DNA of 64,000 bases from Candidatus Auribacterota bacterium (lineage in GTDB: Bacteria > Auribacterota > JAFGBW01 > JAFGJP01). The stretch lies in assembly GCA_023144635.1 (NCBI GenBank), contig JAGLFH010000026.1, positions 1 through 64,000 of the forward strand, given 5' to 3'. How positions within the stretch are numbered: the stretch's first letter is position 1; each line of letters begins with the position of its first letter. A program made the position numbers and the translations under genes. This document shows positions 40,039-49,834 of the stretch, piece by piece. The notes beneath the pieces were generated by a model that was not told the origin of the DNA, searched no databases, and saw only the letters and a list, made by a program, of their open reading frames with translations.

Positions 40039-42789
40039 TTACAAATCTCTTTTTGTACGCTTGCGGGCTGCACGGCTTGCTTTTTGCATTGCATCAAGAG
40101 TTGAACTTTTATCAATTTTAACAGGCTTTGAAATATTGCTTCCTTTTGCAGGTCCAAATGAAACTTCCTGTTTCTTATTTTTCTTTACATTTTCTTCTTC
40201 TGTTTTTTGTTCATTTACGATTGCTTGCTTTTTAAAAAGAAGCAAACCAGTCCTTCTATGAAGAATTTCAAGAAAAAATAATAATGCGGCTAAAAGCAGG
40301 AACCAGCGGCTGATATCTTTATAAAGGATCTTTTCAGGAATGCTATCCCATATATTTGATATATCTATCAGTTCCTCTCCTTGTGTTATGCTGGCTAGAT
40401 TCTTAAGCGTTAGAGAACCTTTGTTCTCTTCGGTTAATTTATATTCGGGCGAATATGGAAGACAAAGGGGTGAAAGAACAAAGCGTTTATCAGAAAGATC
40501 CAGAGTAGGCAAGACAGTTTCATTTCCTTTTAATTGTATGCCTAATGATAATCTGTCGGGTGTTACCCACTTGAAATCAAGTTTTTCAATATATGGTTTT
40601 TTACCCGGATCTCCTCTAAGAAGTATCAGTTGTGGAATGTTATGAAAAGGATTACTTTTTCTATTGGACTCAAGATGAAGATCTATTACATATTCACCAT
40701 TCTCTATTTTTTCAGTTGTCATAATATTTCCAGGAAGAGTTTTCGTCTCTCCTGCCGACCATCTGGCAAGGCTTGTATAAAAATCTCCTATTTTATCCCA
40801 CTTTGCAATAGGTCCTGTATGAGAACCGTCTGCTTCACCTGTATAACATAGTACTCTTCCGCTTCCTGCCTGCCATGATGCAACGACAGGTGCATTGTAT
40901 TCATCTTTTGTTACTACAGCAGGAATAGCATCAGGTTTTGTATAGCAAAGATTATATCCGCCTATCGCGTAAGGTATCTCCATTTTTCTTCCTGTTAATG
41001 TAGCAAGTGCTCCTGTGGAGCTTATTTCAGTAGAGTCTTCTATAAAGGAACTTCGTGCAATAGTAAACGTATCTTGTGCAAATAAACGTGGGATTTCAAA
41101 AGGATTGTCGGTAAAAAAACACTGACCTGAGCCTTTAAGTGCAATATCTTTTAAAAGCTCTGCATCTACATCTGTTTCTTTCCCAAGGCCGATAACACTT
41201 ACCGTTATGTTAGCTTTTTGGCACTTTTCAAGAAGCTCTTTGTATTCCCCGGGCTGCTCAGTATCATTTGCATCAGAAAATAATACTATATGGCGTGTTT
41301 CCATTTTTGATTTTAGAAGCATTTTAGCAGCAGCTCTCAAAGCTTCATAAACATAGATACCTCCACCTTCAGAATTTATCTGTAGTATTTTATTTCTGTA
41401 ATTATCATTATTTTCAACTGTATCTATATCAACTATTACGTGGGGGGCGCTATCTACTGCAATAACGCCTATTTCATCCATAGGAGAAAGCAGATCCAGC
41501 ACCTGTACTGTACCAATATTTGCAAGATCCATCTTTGTTTTGCCGTCTCCTGCACCTACTGCCATGCTGCCTGATCTATCAAGTACAACCACTATTGAAA
41601 CAAGTATTTTTCTGTGTTCCTGACGAAGCTCCATGGAAACAGGCATTATTTTTTCAAGCGGTGAACGGAAGTATCCGCCTGGGGCATAGGCATTTTTTCC
41701 ACCTGTCATCATTAATCCTTTACCTGAGTTTTCTATCCAAAGAGCTATGTTTTCCATACCTCTTAGACCAATAGTTTCAGCAGGGATATTTTCTAAAATA
41801 ACTCCGGAATACTGCGATAATTCTTCAAAAGAAAAGCTGCATTCACTAGGAGTTTTTTTATCTACTTTTAATCCGCCTTTTTTAAGAAGAGCTGCTAGAG
41901 AAGAATCAGGAAAGCGCGAAACACAAAGAATAGATCTTTCACCTTTAACGCTTACAAGGAATCTTGCCTGATTGTTCTCCGGTATAGGGTCGTTAACGGA
42001 GCCACTGATACTCATTATATAAGAATAAGTCCCTGAGGTCTTTGCAATATCACGAAAGATCAAACGGTTAAGCCCTGAATTTACAAATTTCTTACCTGAT
42101 GAGATGACGCGCGAAGAACGTTTTAATTCATATTGTATTTCCTGCTTTATAGGTGAGTGTATCCAGGCAGTTATCATATAGGACTGTTTTATTGGTATGT
42201 TTACAGGAGCTATTATTTCAAATATTGCGGTATCACGTGTCCTTTTCCTTTCTATAAGACGATAATCAATAGCAACTCCTCTGGTTGCTGCTGAAACTGC
42301 TTCTTGCAAGGGGTTTTTACCCGTCCATTTTCCGTCAGAGAGTATAAGTATTTTTCCGGGTACGTTTTCTGGTATTAAATTCAAAGCTTTTTTAAGTCCT
42401 AAGGAAAGCTGTGATTGATCTTTTCCTACATTATTGATAAAACCTGAAAACGTACTTTTGCCTCTATGCTGTTCCACGGCTGCATTTCTTCCAAAAGATA
42501 CTACAGCGACATTACCGGATAACCTTGCGTTTTTTTGTAAAAGATCTATTATCTCTTTTTGTTTTATAGATCCATTTTCTGGCATAGAGAGGCTTCTATC
42601 GGCTAATACAACTATTGTGCCTGTCCTGTTGTATGATTTTATAGAAGGTTTGCAAGAAGCCGTAATAAAAAAAATAAGAGTAAAAAACCTTAAAAAGTTT
42701 AATAGTTTAGAAGGTTGACTACGGAAATACCATAGCATCATCACAGGAATGATAAAGATTATCCAAAATGGTTGTAAAAAAGTTATCAT
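40039..42789 (-). CDS. Membrane protein with two von Willebrand factor A domains
   Basis: 916 aa. Two N-terminal membrane segments (about 6-22 and 34-50), a VWA-like domain with MIDAS-type DRSLSM (about 63-68), a Ser/Gly-rich central part with a glutamine-amidotransferase-like stretch (about 290-385), a second VWA with the full MIDAS VVVLDRSGSM (about 400), a further beta-rich region and a C-terminal membrane segment (WFLLLAALLFFLEILHRR, about 830-847) with a basic cytosolic tail. Overlaps the BatA-like gene by 4 nt. Such proteins accompany MoxR ATPases and are thought to help assemble envelope complexes; the exact role is unknown. Confidence 0.88.
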   Translation of the reverse strand: MITFLQPFWIIFIIPVMMLWYFRSQPSKLLNFLRFFTLIFFITASCKPSIKSYNRTGTIVVLADRSLSMPENGSIKQKEIIDLLQKNARLSGNVAVVSFGRNAAVEQHRGKSTFSGFINNVGKDQSQLSLGLKKALNLIPENVPGKILILSDGKWTGKNPLQEAVSAATRGVAIDYRLIERKRTRDTAIFEIIAPVNIPIKQSYMITAWIHSPIKQEIQYELKRSSRVISSGKKFVNSGLNRLIFRDIAKTSGTYSYIMSISGSVNDPIPENNQARFLVSVKGERSILCVSRFPDSSLAALLKKGGLKVDKKTPSECSFSFEELSQYSGVILENIPAETIGLRGMENIALWIENSGKGLMMTGGKNAYAPGGYFRSPLEKIMPVSMELRQEHRKILVSIVVVLDRSGSMAVGAGDGKTKMDLANIGTVQVLDLLSPMDEIGVIAVDSAPHVIVDIDTVENNDNYRNKILQINSEGGGIYVYEALRAAAKMLLKSKMETRHIVLFSDANDTEQPGEYKELLEKCQKANITVSVIGLGKETDVDAELLKDIALKGSGQCFFTDNPFEIPRLFAQDTFTIARSSFIEDSTEISSTGALATLTGRKMEIPYAIGGYNLCYTKPDAIPAVVTKDEYNAPVVASWQAGSGRVLCYTGEADGSHTGPIAKWDKIGDFYTSLARWSAGETKTLPGNIMTTEKIENGEYVIDLHLESNRKSNPFHNIPQLILLRGDPGKKPYIEKLDFKWVTPDRLSLGIQLKGNETVLPTLDLSDKRFVLSPLCLPYSPEYKLTEENKGSLTLKNLASITQGEELIDISNIWDSIPEKILYKDISRWFLLLAALLFFLEILHRRTGLLLFKKQAIVNEQKTEEENVKKNKKQEVSFGPAKGSNISKPVKIDKSSTLDAMQKASRAARKRTKRDL

Positions 42790-44549
42790 GATCTATCTCT
42801 TTTTTTTGATGACAGCAGTAAAATATGTACCGATAAAAGCCCGAGTGAAATCAAAATAAAAAGCCATGTAAGATCTATATAGTCCTGTTTTATTATTTTT
42901 GCATCTGACCAGTTTCCCAAACGATTTGTTTCAAGTCCTCTCAGGTCAGATTCCATGTTTGATAAAAAGTTTGATGCAAGAAGAAAAGTCTTATCATTAT
43001 AAGAAATTTTGTAAATACCGGTATACTTTGTATTGAAATTAAAATCAGCATCATTTGTTTTTATTGTTGAGATAGATCCAACAGGTTCGGTGATCTTAAC
43101 TTCTTTGATGCTTTTGGGTAATTTAAATGTCACGTCAGTAGCTAAGTTAACATTATTATTTAAAAATCCAGGGAGATGTTTTTTTCTAAGATCAAGCATA
43201 TTCCAGATAAGGATAGGCCAGTTTATAGAATTTTGCAGTGTGGATTTATCAAAATCAAGGTTTAATATAAATTCTCGTCTTTTACCATATGAATGAACAT
43301 CTATCAATAAAAGAATATTACCTGCTGTTATTACGGGCAGTCCTGATGTTATGGTTTTATTTGATGCTCCCCAAATGACACTTTCCATTAAAAGGCCTTC
43401 TGTTAACGGGTGAGATGTATCTGTAACAAAAGGACCGATATAACCTTTTGTCTTATTTCCTGACAAAAATCTTACAACCCAGCTTGAAGGAGATTTTGTA
43501 TGCCCGATAATCTTATCTGTAAAAACGATATCATATAGATCTTTATTGTTCGTCAAGTCTGACTTGGCAGCTTTAACTGCTCTTTTTACACTTTCTCTTA
43601 GTTTAGGATGTTTAATATCATTAAGGATGCAAAGCTTTTTTAGCTCTTCAGGGACTAAAAAGATTTCATTGTCTACTAAAAAAGAGTCTTTTTCCAGCCA
43701 TGTGTGAAAGATATTCTGATTTACAGGAGACTCTAAAGTTAAATGTTTTTTTTGATTGCTTTTGATCTTTAGTTGTCTTTTCTGAGGTTTTGATGAAGGA
43801 TCTTTCTGTATATAAATATATGTATTTATATCTTTATCTGAAAAATTTGAGATCTCAAAAAAATATTTATCTTTTGTGCCTGTTCGGAACCTTTTTGCTG
43901 CAGTAAAACCTATATTGGACTGCTTTGTGCCAAAGGCCCACCATTGCAGGTCACTGTTTTTTAATGTTTGTTCAGGTAAGTGGTCAGTTATTATAAGTTT
44001 GAGCTCATTTTTTTTCCCCAGTTCATGTGCAAGAGCAATTGCTTTTCCAATGTTAGAAGTTGGGGAATTACATTTCCAAGAACTTAAGTATTGTTTGATC
44101 TTTTGCTTTTTCGTTGTCATCGGTCCAAGAACTTGAGGCTCTTTTCCTGCAAGTATAAACCGTGCAGCATATGAATCCTTATCTATTTCATTTAGAATAG
44201 CCTGAATAGCCAAATGTTGAGATGTCATATTATCTTTTATAGCTTGCATCGATACAGAATCATCAAGGATAATAATAAGTGGTTTTACCTGTTTCCTTAT
44301 CCGGAAAAGAGGCCTTGAGACTGCAAGGACAATACAAATGAATATAAGAAGCTCAATAAAAAATATAAGAGGTGTTTTTATTTTTCTTAATTTTGATCCG
44401 CCTTTAGATGTTTTTTTCTGATTTTGCCAAAGCATAAGACTTGAAACATATACTTTTTGAAATTTTGATCTGAAAAGATAGACGGCGAATAGAGCAGGTA
44501 TTGTAATAAGAGAAAATAAAGCAATGACTGGGTAGGTAAAAGAGATCAT
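42786..44549 (-). CDS. BatA-type membrane protein with VWA-like domain
   Basis: 587 aa. The N-terminal BatA/aerotolerance region has two membrane segments (about 4-26 and 60-82) with LFRSKFQKVYVSSLMLWQ between; a VWA-like domain (about 92-225) begins LIIILDDSVSMQA, with DxSxS kept. The rest is periplasmic, with a final membrane segment (about 560-580). Overlaps the next gene downstream by 4 nt (ATGA) and the DUF58 gene by 4 nt, so the three are translationally coupled. Confidence 0.88.
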   Translation of the reverse strand: MISFTYPVIALFSLITIPALFAVYLFRSKFQKVYVSSLMLWQNQKKTSKGGSKLRKIKTPLIFFIELLIFICIVLAVSRPLFRIRKQVKPLIIILDDSVSMQAIKDNMTSQHLAIQAILNEIDKDSYAARFILAGKEPQVLGPMTTKKQKIKQYLSSWKCNSPTSNIGKAIALAHELGKKNELKLIITDHLPEQTLKNSDLQWWAFGTKQSNIGFTAAKRFRTGTKDKYFFEISNFSDKDINTYIYIQKDPSSKPQKRQLKIKSNQKKHLTLESPVNQNIFHTWLEKDSFLVDNEIFLVPEELKKLCILNDIKHPKLRESVKRAVKAAKSDLTNNKDLYDIVFTDKIIGHTKSPSSWVVRFLSGNKTKGYIGPFVTDTSHPLTEGLLMESVIWGASNKTITSGLPVITAGNILLLIDVHSYGKRREFILNLDFDKSTLQNSINWPILIWNMLDLRKKHLPGFLNNNVNLATDVTFKLPKSIKEVKITEPVGSISTIKTNDADFNFNTKYTGIYKISYNDKTFLLASNFLSNMESDLRGLETNRLGNWSDAKIIKQDYIDLTWLFILISLGLLSVHILLLSSKKRDRS

Positions 44550-45418
44550 AAGGCTCCAAGTAATTCTATTTGTTCAAGCTCTGGAAGGTGCCAGTTTGTC
44601 ACGGTTTCTTCAGCAATGATCATTGCATGTATTGCGCCTGTTTTTCTGCAAGCATATATCCAGTTTTCCTGATGCCGGGCAAGTGTGTCCTTATAAAGCT
44701 GCTTTGCTGAATCATCGATAAATATCTCCATGTCAGTACCTTCTTCACAATCAAAAAGGCGTGTGTTTCCATGAATAAAAGGCTGAATATCTGTTCTTGC
44801 CATTACTTGAATTATAATAACAGCAGCTGCATTTTCTGAAAACCTGCACAAAAACTGATATGGATCACTCATCCACAAAAGATCACTTATAAGTATCCGC
44901 ATTCCATTGCTTCTCCATTTTGGGGGCATCTTTTCAAGAGATTCTTCTGGATTTCCTGTATATTGAAAATCAATACCTTCCCAGATATCCTGTCTTAATG
45001 AACCGTTGATAACAGGTTTGATACCATCTGATGCGATCCATGTCTTATAAGTACATTTTGCATTTTCTGCAGATGTTGTAAGAAGAGATAAAAGACCGAG
45101 GCTGCATTCCAATTTTTTTGTGTTTTCAAGAGACATCGAACAGGATCCGTCAATGACAACATCAAGATGCGGACTTACTTCATCCTGAAACATCTTAATT
45201 ATAAGTTTATTGCTTCTGGCATATGCGCTCCAATCTATCTGTCTTAGGTCATCACCCGGCTGATAATCACGAAAATCTTTAAATTCAAGCGAGCTTCCTG
45301 GATGATTTCCGTTGCGTATTCCTATACCTCCTGAAAAGGCCTTTTGAGGCATATTAAGAGAATAACGCGCACCTTTGCTTTCTCCATTTGAAAGAAATTG
45401 ACAATATTTTTTATCCAT
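44546..45418 (-). CDS. DUF58 protein (VWA-like, MoxR-associated)
   Basis: 290 aa. Carries the DUF58 signature: DFRDYQPGDDLRQIDWSAYA (about 47-66) with SNKLIIKMFQDE next, then a VWA-like fold beginning LDVVIDGSCSMSLE. No membrane segment. The start codon is only 12 nt from the family-A repeat at 45430-45519, and no good ribosome-binding site is visible, which is odd for a gene opening a coupled trio. It partners with the MoxR ATPase encoded further upstream. Confidence 0.93.
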   Translation of the reverse strand: MDKKYCQFLSNGESKGARYSLNMPQKAFSGGIGIRNGNHPGSSLEFKDFRDYQPGDDLRQIDWSAYARSNKLIIKMFQDEVSPHLDVVIDGSCSMSLENTKKLECSLGLLSLLTTSAENAKCTYKTWIASDGIKPVINGSLRQDIWEGIDFQYTGNPEESLEKMPPKWRSNGMRILISDLLWMSDPYQFLCRFSENAAAVIIIQVMARTDIQPFIHGNTRLFDCEEGTDMEIFIDDSAKQLYKDTLARHQENWIYACRKTGAIHAMIIAEETVTNWHLPELEQIELLGAL

Positions 45419-45429
45419 TTTAAAAAGAA

Positions 45430-45519
45430 GTGCCTAAAGTGCACTAAAGTTATAAGTTTAAAGTTAAGGTCCTTCGACTCTCTTCGGTCGCTCAGGATTT
45501 AAATGTGCCTTACGGCACA
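45430..45519 (-). repeat. Family-A repeat, long form (inverted)
   Basis: Reverse complement of the element at 14101-14192, including the nested TTTAAATCCTGAGCGACCG...GTCGAAGGA block. It lies between the permease stop (45602) and the DUF58 start (45418), inside an otherwise compact operon. Confidence 0.78.
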
Positions 45520-45601
45520 ATTATAGTAAACATCAAAAACTAAAAAAAACAGAACCAGAATAATAATTGTTTCTTTGTGGTTTACAGTTTTCTTTTATAT
45601 T

Positions 45602-47098
45602 TTACTGTTCATTTATTTTATTTGTTTTAAAGGGACGAAAATTTTTTGTCTGGCAGTAAAACCATGGCAAAGAAAAAAACGTTATAATAATAGCCCAAAG
45701 ACCTGCAAAATAAATGTGTTTATGATGTGTTGAATCATCAAAAACAGAGAATATATTTGCATATTGCCATTCTGTCATGATATCCCTAGTGATATTTCCC
45801 ATAAAAAATGCAGCAAATACCGGAAGGATCGCACCAAGAGACATTAATGATAAAGCAATTATCCATCTTGTTTTTCGAGATATCTTACCTCTGAAGATCT
45901 TTCTTTGTATGAGAATTGATGTCAAAATGTAATTATAAACATATACAAAAAAAAGAAACATGATCATGGTCGATTCAGTTATTTTTGAAGGATCATAACC
46001 ATAAAGTTCCAGTCCTAATTTTGTTATCAATATTGTTGATAAAGCCATTATAACAGCCCAAAATATACCTCCTGCAGGGCCGTTATAAAAAATAAACGAA
46101 ACCGGACGTAAAAGAAAGGAATGCGGAACAGATTTTAATACTCTTATACTTAAAGAATCATTTTCTCCTGAAGCTACAAGTAGAGCAAAAGAAAAGGCAA
46201 AAATACTTATAAAGCCCCATACAAAAAGAATGTCCTGATCTGATGAAGTAAATACCCAGTAAAATGCAGCAACACATGTTAGAAGCCAGGACATTGTAAT
46301 TGACAAACGTATAGGAAGAGCTCTGTTGGCGGCAGGAGGGCTAATAATAGCTATAGAAAACCTGTATAAAAGATATATTATCATACTGCCTAAAAGAAAA
46401 TAATTTATAAAAGCTATCCAAAATTCCTGTGTTTGAAATTTTGAACCTATTCCGCGTGATGTGTGCTCAAATAGCACAGCTAATGTTACAGGTGCTAAGA
46501 TAAAACACCCCAGTAATCCTACTAAAGCTATTAATACTTTCATTGTCCTGCTTCCCGGTATGCATGCAAGAAACAAAGCTACTTGTATGCAAAAAGTAAC
46601 TAAAAAGAAAAGTATTATGAGCGTAATAAATATTGAAGGAATGTCTATTCCTCTTAAAAGATAAGTAAAAACCATAAAAGGCATACAAGCACTGAAAAGA
46701 AGAATGGTTATTATGATGCCTGCTATTAACTTTCCTCTTATTATTGTATTCGGGCTTATCGTAGTAGTAAAAAGAAGATCAGTCTTTGTTCCGGAAGCAC
46801 GTTCAGATGCAAATCTGACTCCTGTATAAATAGGAATAAAAAAAATACATATATATGAAAGCATCCCGAAAAATATTTGAAAAAGATTTTTTCCTGCACG
46901 CATATTTAAAGATGACTTATGAATATTCATAAGTTCATTACTTCCTAAATAGATCCAAAAAGTAATAAGAAGAACACACAAAAAAAGCATAAGCGCTCCT
47001 GTAACAAATTTACTTCTTACGGCTTGTCTCAATTCTTTTAAAACTATAGGGTTTATTGGGTCCTGAAAAAAATCTTTCATTTTATTAAGAAGGTTCAC
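45602..47098 (-). CDS. ABC-2-type transporter permease
   Basis: 498 aa, about 12 membrane segments. N-terminal DPINPIVLKELRQAVRSKF is typical of ABC-2 permeases with a cytoplasmic amphipathic start, followed by a first helix, a soluble loop and a five-helix core (GVRFASERASGTKTDLLFTT with the permease-type SERxxGT motif). The second half adds further helices, as in double-length fusions. Overlaps the ATPase gene by 14 nt. Substrate unknown. Confidence 0.88.
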   Translation of the reverse strand: MNLLNKMKDFFQDPINPIVLKELRQAVRSKFVTGALMLFLCVLLITFWIYLGSNELMNIHKSSLNMRAGKNLFQIFFGMLSYICIFFIPIYTGVRFASERASGTKTDLLFTTTISPNTIIRGKLIAGIIITILLFSACMPFMVFTYLLRGIDIPSIFITLIILFFLVTFCIQVALFLACIPGSRTMKVLIALVGLLGCFILAPVTLAVLFEHTSRGIGSKFQTQEFWIAFINYFLLGSMIIYLLYRFSIAIISPPAANRALPIRLSITMSWLLTCVAAFYWVFTSSDQDILFVWGFISIFAFSFALLVASGENDSLSIRVLKSVPHSFLLRPVSFIFYNGPAGGIFWAVIMALSTILITKLGLELYGYDPSKITESTMIMFLFFVYVYNYILTSILIQRKIFRGKISRKTRWIIALSLMSLGAILPVFAAFFMGNITRDIMTEWQYANIFSVFDDSTHHKHIYFAGLWAIIITFFSLPWFYCQTKNFRPFKTNKINEQ

Positions 47099-48023
47099 TT
47101 ACACCTCCTTTGGTGACTTTCAAAAATATATCTTCAAGGTCACTATGCTGATGTCTGAATTCAGCTATTTTATATCCGCGTTTTATAATGTCAGTCAGGA
47201 TCTGTGAGCATGCTTCTTCAGTCCCGTCTATTTCAATACGAAGTTCTTTGCCAACAAGTGTTACGCTGTGCATAAATGGCATTTGAAGAAGTTCTTTATG
47301 TACATTATCTAAACCTTCAAGCGGTCTTAAAAAAATTATTCTTCGCGGAGTTCCTCGCGTGACTACTTCTTCAATTGTACCGGTTTCCAGTATTTTACCT
47401 TTTTCAATTATTACTACCCCATTACATATCTCGGTAAGTTCTGAAAGAATATGAGAGCTTATAAGAATAGCTTTTTTTTGCTCAACAAGGATTTTAAGAA
47501 GCTCCCTTAATTCAATACGTGCATGAGGGTCCAGGCCGGATGCAGGTTCGTCCATAACGAGAACCGGAGGATTATGTATAAGTGCGCGTCCAAGGCTCAC
47601 TCTTTGTTTCATGCCTTTTGAAAGATCATTCAGCAGTTTATCCTGAAGAGGTCCGAGGCCAGTGAACTCCTTTACTCCGCCAAGTGCCGATCTTCTTTCT
47701 TTTCCTTTCAAGCCGTAAGCGCGGGCAAAAAAATCAAGGTATTCATGAACCGTAATATCATTATGATTTGGTAGAAGGTCAGGAACGAAACCTACAAATT
47801 TTCTTATTTTTTCCGGATACTCCCTAGCAGAGATATCATCAAAATAAATATCTCCATCTGTTGCATCGTCAATAGTTGCCATTATACGCATGGTAGTAGT
47901 CTTACCTGCACCATTTGGACCCACAAAACCAAAAATATCTCCGGAACCGAAATTAAAAGAAATACCATCAACGGCTTTTGTCTTCTTAAAGTGTTTTTTA
48001 AGTCCGAGGACATTTATTTTCAT
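47085..48023 (-). CDS. ABC transporter ATP-binding protein
   Basis: 312 aa. Walker A GPNGAGKTT (about 35-43), Q-loop replaced by the VGFVPD form usual in this subfamily, signature LSKGMKQRVSLGRAL (about 137-151), Walker B VLVMDEPASGLD (about 158-169), and H-loop SSHILSE. The C-terminal accessory domain (about 220-312) is typical of drug/gliding-type ABC-2 exporters such as GldA and CcmA-like proteins. Partner of the overlapping permease gene. Confidence 0.95.
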   Translation of the reverse strand: MKINVLGLKKHFKKTKAVDGISFNFGSGDIFGFVGPNGAGKTTTMRIMATIDDATDGDIYFDDISAREYPEKIRKFVGFVPDLLPNHNDITVHEYLDFFARAYGLKGKERRSALGGVKEFTGLGPLQDKLLNDLSKGMKQRVSLGRALIHNPPVLVMDEPASGLDPHARIELRELLKILVEQKKAILISSHILSELTEICNGVVIIEKGKILETGTIEEVVTRGTPRRIIFLRPLEGLDNVHKELLQMPFMHSVTLVGKELRIEIDGTEEACSQILTDIIKRGYKIAEFRHQHSDLEDIFLKVTKGGVSEPS

Positions 48024-48029
48024 TTAATA

Positions 48030-49829
48030 TTATTCCTTTTCATCAAATATTCCATAAACTGTTGATCTGAATTTGTTCTTTTTGGTCTCACCTAATCCGT
48101 TTTCAATAAATAATGAATTTTCAGTAACTGCAATATAGGTGTTTGGTAATAGAAAATCAGTTGGATTGCTGCTAAGATTAGAAAATGAATTGATCCAGTT
48201 TTTGGAAGAAAAAATATTCCTGAATTTCATTTTATTGTTGTTTTGCGCTTGTGATGAATTATCCTTAATAGGAGAAACTTTTTCTCCAGCGGAGACATTA
48301 CTTGCAGAGTAGATGTTTCCATTTGCATCACATATCCAAAGTTTTGATATATCTCGCCCAAGCCCGTTTATAATAGAAAATTTTCCGTTAGTTTCCTTAA
48401 TAATTCGAATGCGCTCCCGTCTTTTTTCGCTTTTTCGTATCATAAAATGCATTGGAATGCGCGCGCTTATCCAGCCGGATTCTAAATGCTGGTCTTCAGT
48501 CCATTCTACAGTACATGATAATCTGCTATCATGATTGCTTTTTACTATTGGTGTCACTTCTGTATTATAGGAAAAATGAAGACCTTCACCGGGGGTCAGA
48601 GGACAATAAAAGGCACTGAGCCCTAAAGTGCTTGCTAGTCCGCTTGACTGATCAAGAAGAGTTAATCCTTCGATACGGACATAAGGCTTAATTCCCTCTG
48701 AAGTTATTGAATAAATAAAGACAGAAGCACATGTTATAAATGAGAAAACAGGTGTTGTCCAGAGCATCCATATCCTTTTGTTCTTTCTTGAAAGAAGAAA
48801 AAGGTTTAACGGGCCGATTACCAATGCAAAAACAAGCATCAGAAGTGATATTCCTCGAACAGGGATAGTTATCTTTTCTATCACAGGGAAATTGCTATTA
48901 GGATTTTTTATAGTCTTTTCCTCGGCCCATGGAATAAAAGTGTTATACCACTCACTCTTCATCTTTCTTAAATGTTCTTTACTTATTTGATCTGGCGATG
49001 TAACGGAGGTGATAATACATGATCCGAATCCCGGGAATAATAAAGTGAGTTTGTCATCTTCTACGATTTTATTAGCCATCCATGAAACAGGGACATGGAA
49101 ATTTCCTAAAATAACCAATGATCCTCCAGCTTCAACATATTGAAATATAGCTGATCTTACAGGAGCCGGCATCTTTGCTATATCTTCATTTTTAACTACA
49201 ATACCGTCAAACCTTGTGTAGGAAAGCCAGTTTCTGCTCCAATTATGTGTATCAAAATTTGATGTTATAAGCAAAGTATCACTAGATTTAGATGAATGGT
49301 ATTTTTTAAATTTTTTAGATGTATTTTTTATAAGCCTTTGTTCAAGATCATAATTATTTATACTTCGGCTTAAAAGTATTGAAAGCTGTTTATTGTAACG
49401 TGCATTACTACTTGCATGTCCTATCCTTGAAGGAAGACTAAGAGGTTCATCCTGTAATATCCCGTCTATATATACTTTAATGTTGTCATTATTGGCAATA
49501 AAAAGCGGTGGAAAAAGTAAAGACGCATTTATTGAAGAAGATGGTCCTATAATAAATGTTTTACTGTTACTGGTAATGGAATTTCCATAATGATGACGGC
49601 TGGAATATGGGCTTCTTAATGTTACTGTATGAGAATGTGATGAGGAGTTATTTCTTATAACAAAAATTTGCTCAAGATATCCGTGTGATGTGTGTTCGCT
49701 TCCTGCAACAGGTTGGGGTGTAATATAAATATCATCGAATCTTGTTTCTCCGATAAGAGAAAAAGAAAAGGATATAATTAATAAAAAGCTGATAGTAACT
49801 ATTTTTGACAATTTTTTATAATACTTCAT
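48030..49829 (-). CDS. Exported membrane protein of the MoxR cluster
   Basis: 599 aa. Signal peptide (KIVTISFLLIISFSFSLIG, about 9-27) then a large extracytoplasmic part. A Rossmann-like segment (about 215-255: SYTRFDGIVVKNEDIAKM, then FQYVEAGGSLVILGNFHVP) resembles the glutamine-amidotransferase-like fold of DUF4350-type proteins. Two or three membrane segments near the middle (about 322-345 and 350-375) and a beta-rich tail. Family not identified with certainty. It sits between the MoxR gene (5-nt gap) and the ABC ATPase (6-nt gap). Confidence 0.72.
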   Translation of the reverse strand: MKYYKKLSKIVTISFLLIISFSFSLIGETRFDDIYITPQPVAGSEHTSHGYLEQIFVIRNNSSSHSHTVTLRSPYSSRHHYGNSITSNSKTFIIGPSSSINASLLFPPLFIANNDNIKVYIDGILQDEPLSLPSRIGHASSNARYNKQLSILLSRSINNYDLEQRLIKNTSKKFKKYHSSKSSDTLLITSNFDTHNWSRNWLSYTRFDGIVVKNEDIAKMPAPVRSAIFQYVEAGGSLVILGNFHVPVSWMANKIVEDDKLTLLFPGFGSCIITSVTSPDQISKEHLRKMKSEWYNTFIPWAEEKTIKNPNSNFPVIEKITIPVRGISLLMLVFALVIGPLNLFLLSRKNKRIWMLWTTPVFSFITCASVFIYSITSEGIKPYVRIEGLTLLDQSSGLASTLGLSAFYCPLTPGEGLHFSYNTEVTPIVKSNHDSRLSCTVEWTEDQHLESGWISARIPMHFMIRKSEKRRERIRIIKETNGKFSIINGLGRDISKLWICDANGNIYSASNVSAGEKVSPIKDNSSQAQNNNKMKFRNIFSSKNWINSFSNLSSNPTDFLLPNTYIAVTENSLFIENGLGETKKNKFRSTVYGIFDEKE

Positions 49830-49834
49830 GAATA

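Noticed and set aside
45602-48023. Gliding-motility GldAFG assignment
   Set aside because: The ATPase and permease are generic ABC-2 types; no GldG-like DUF4350-ABC protein or other gld gene could be confirmed.
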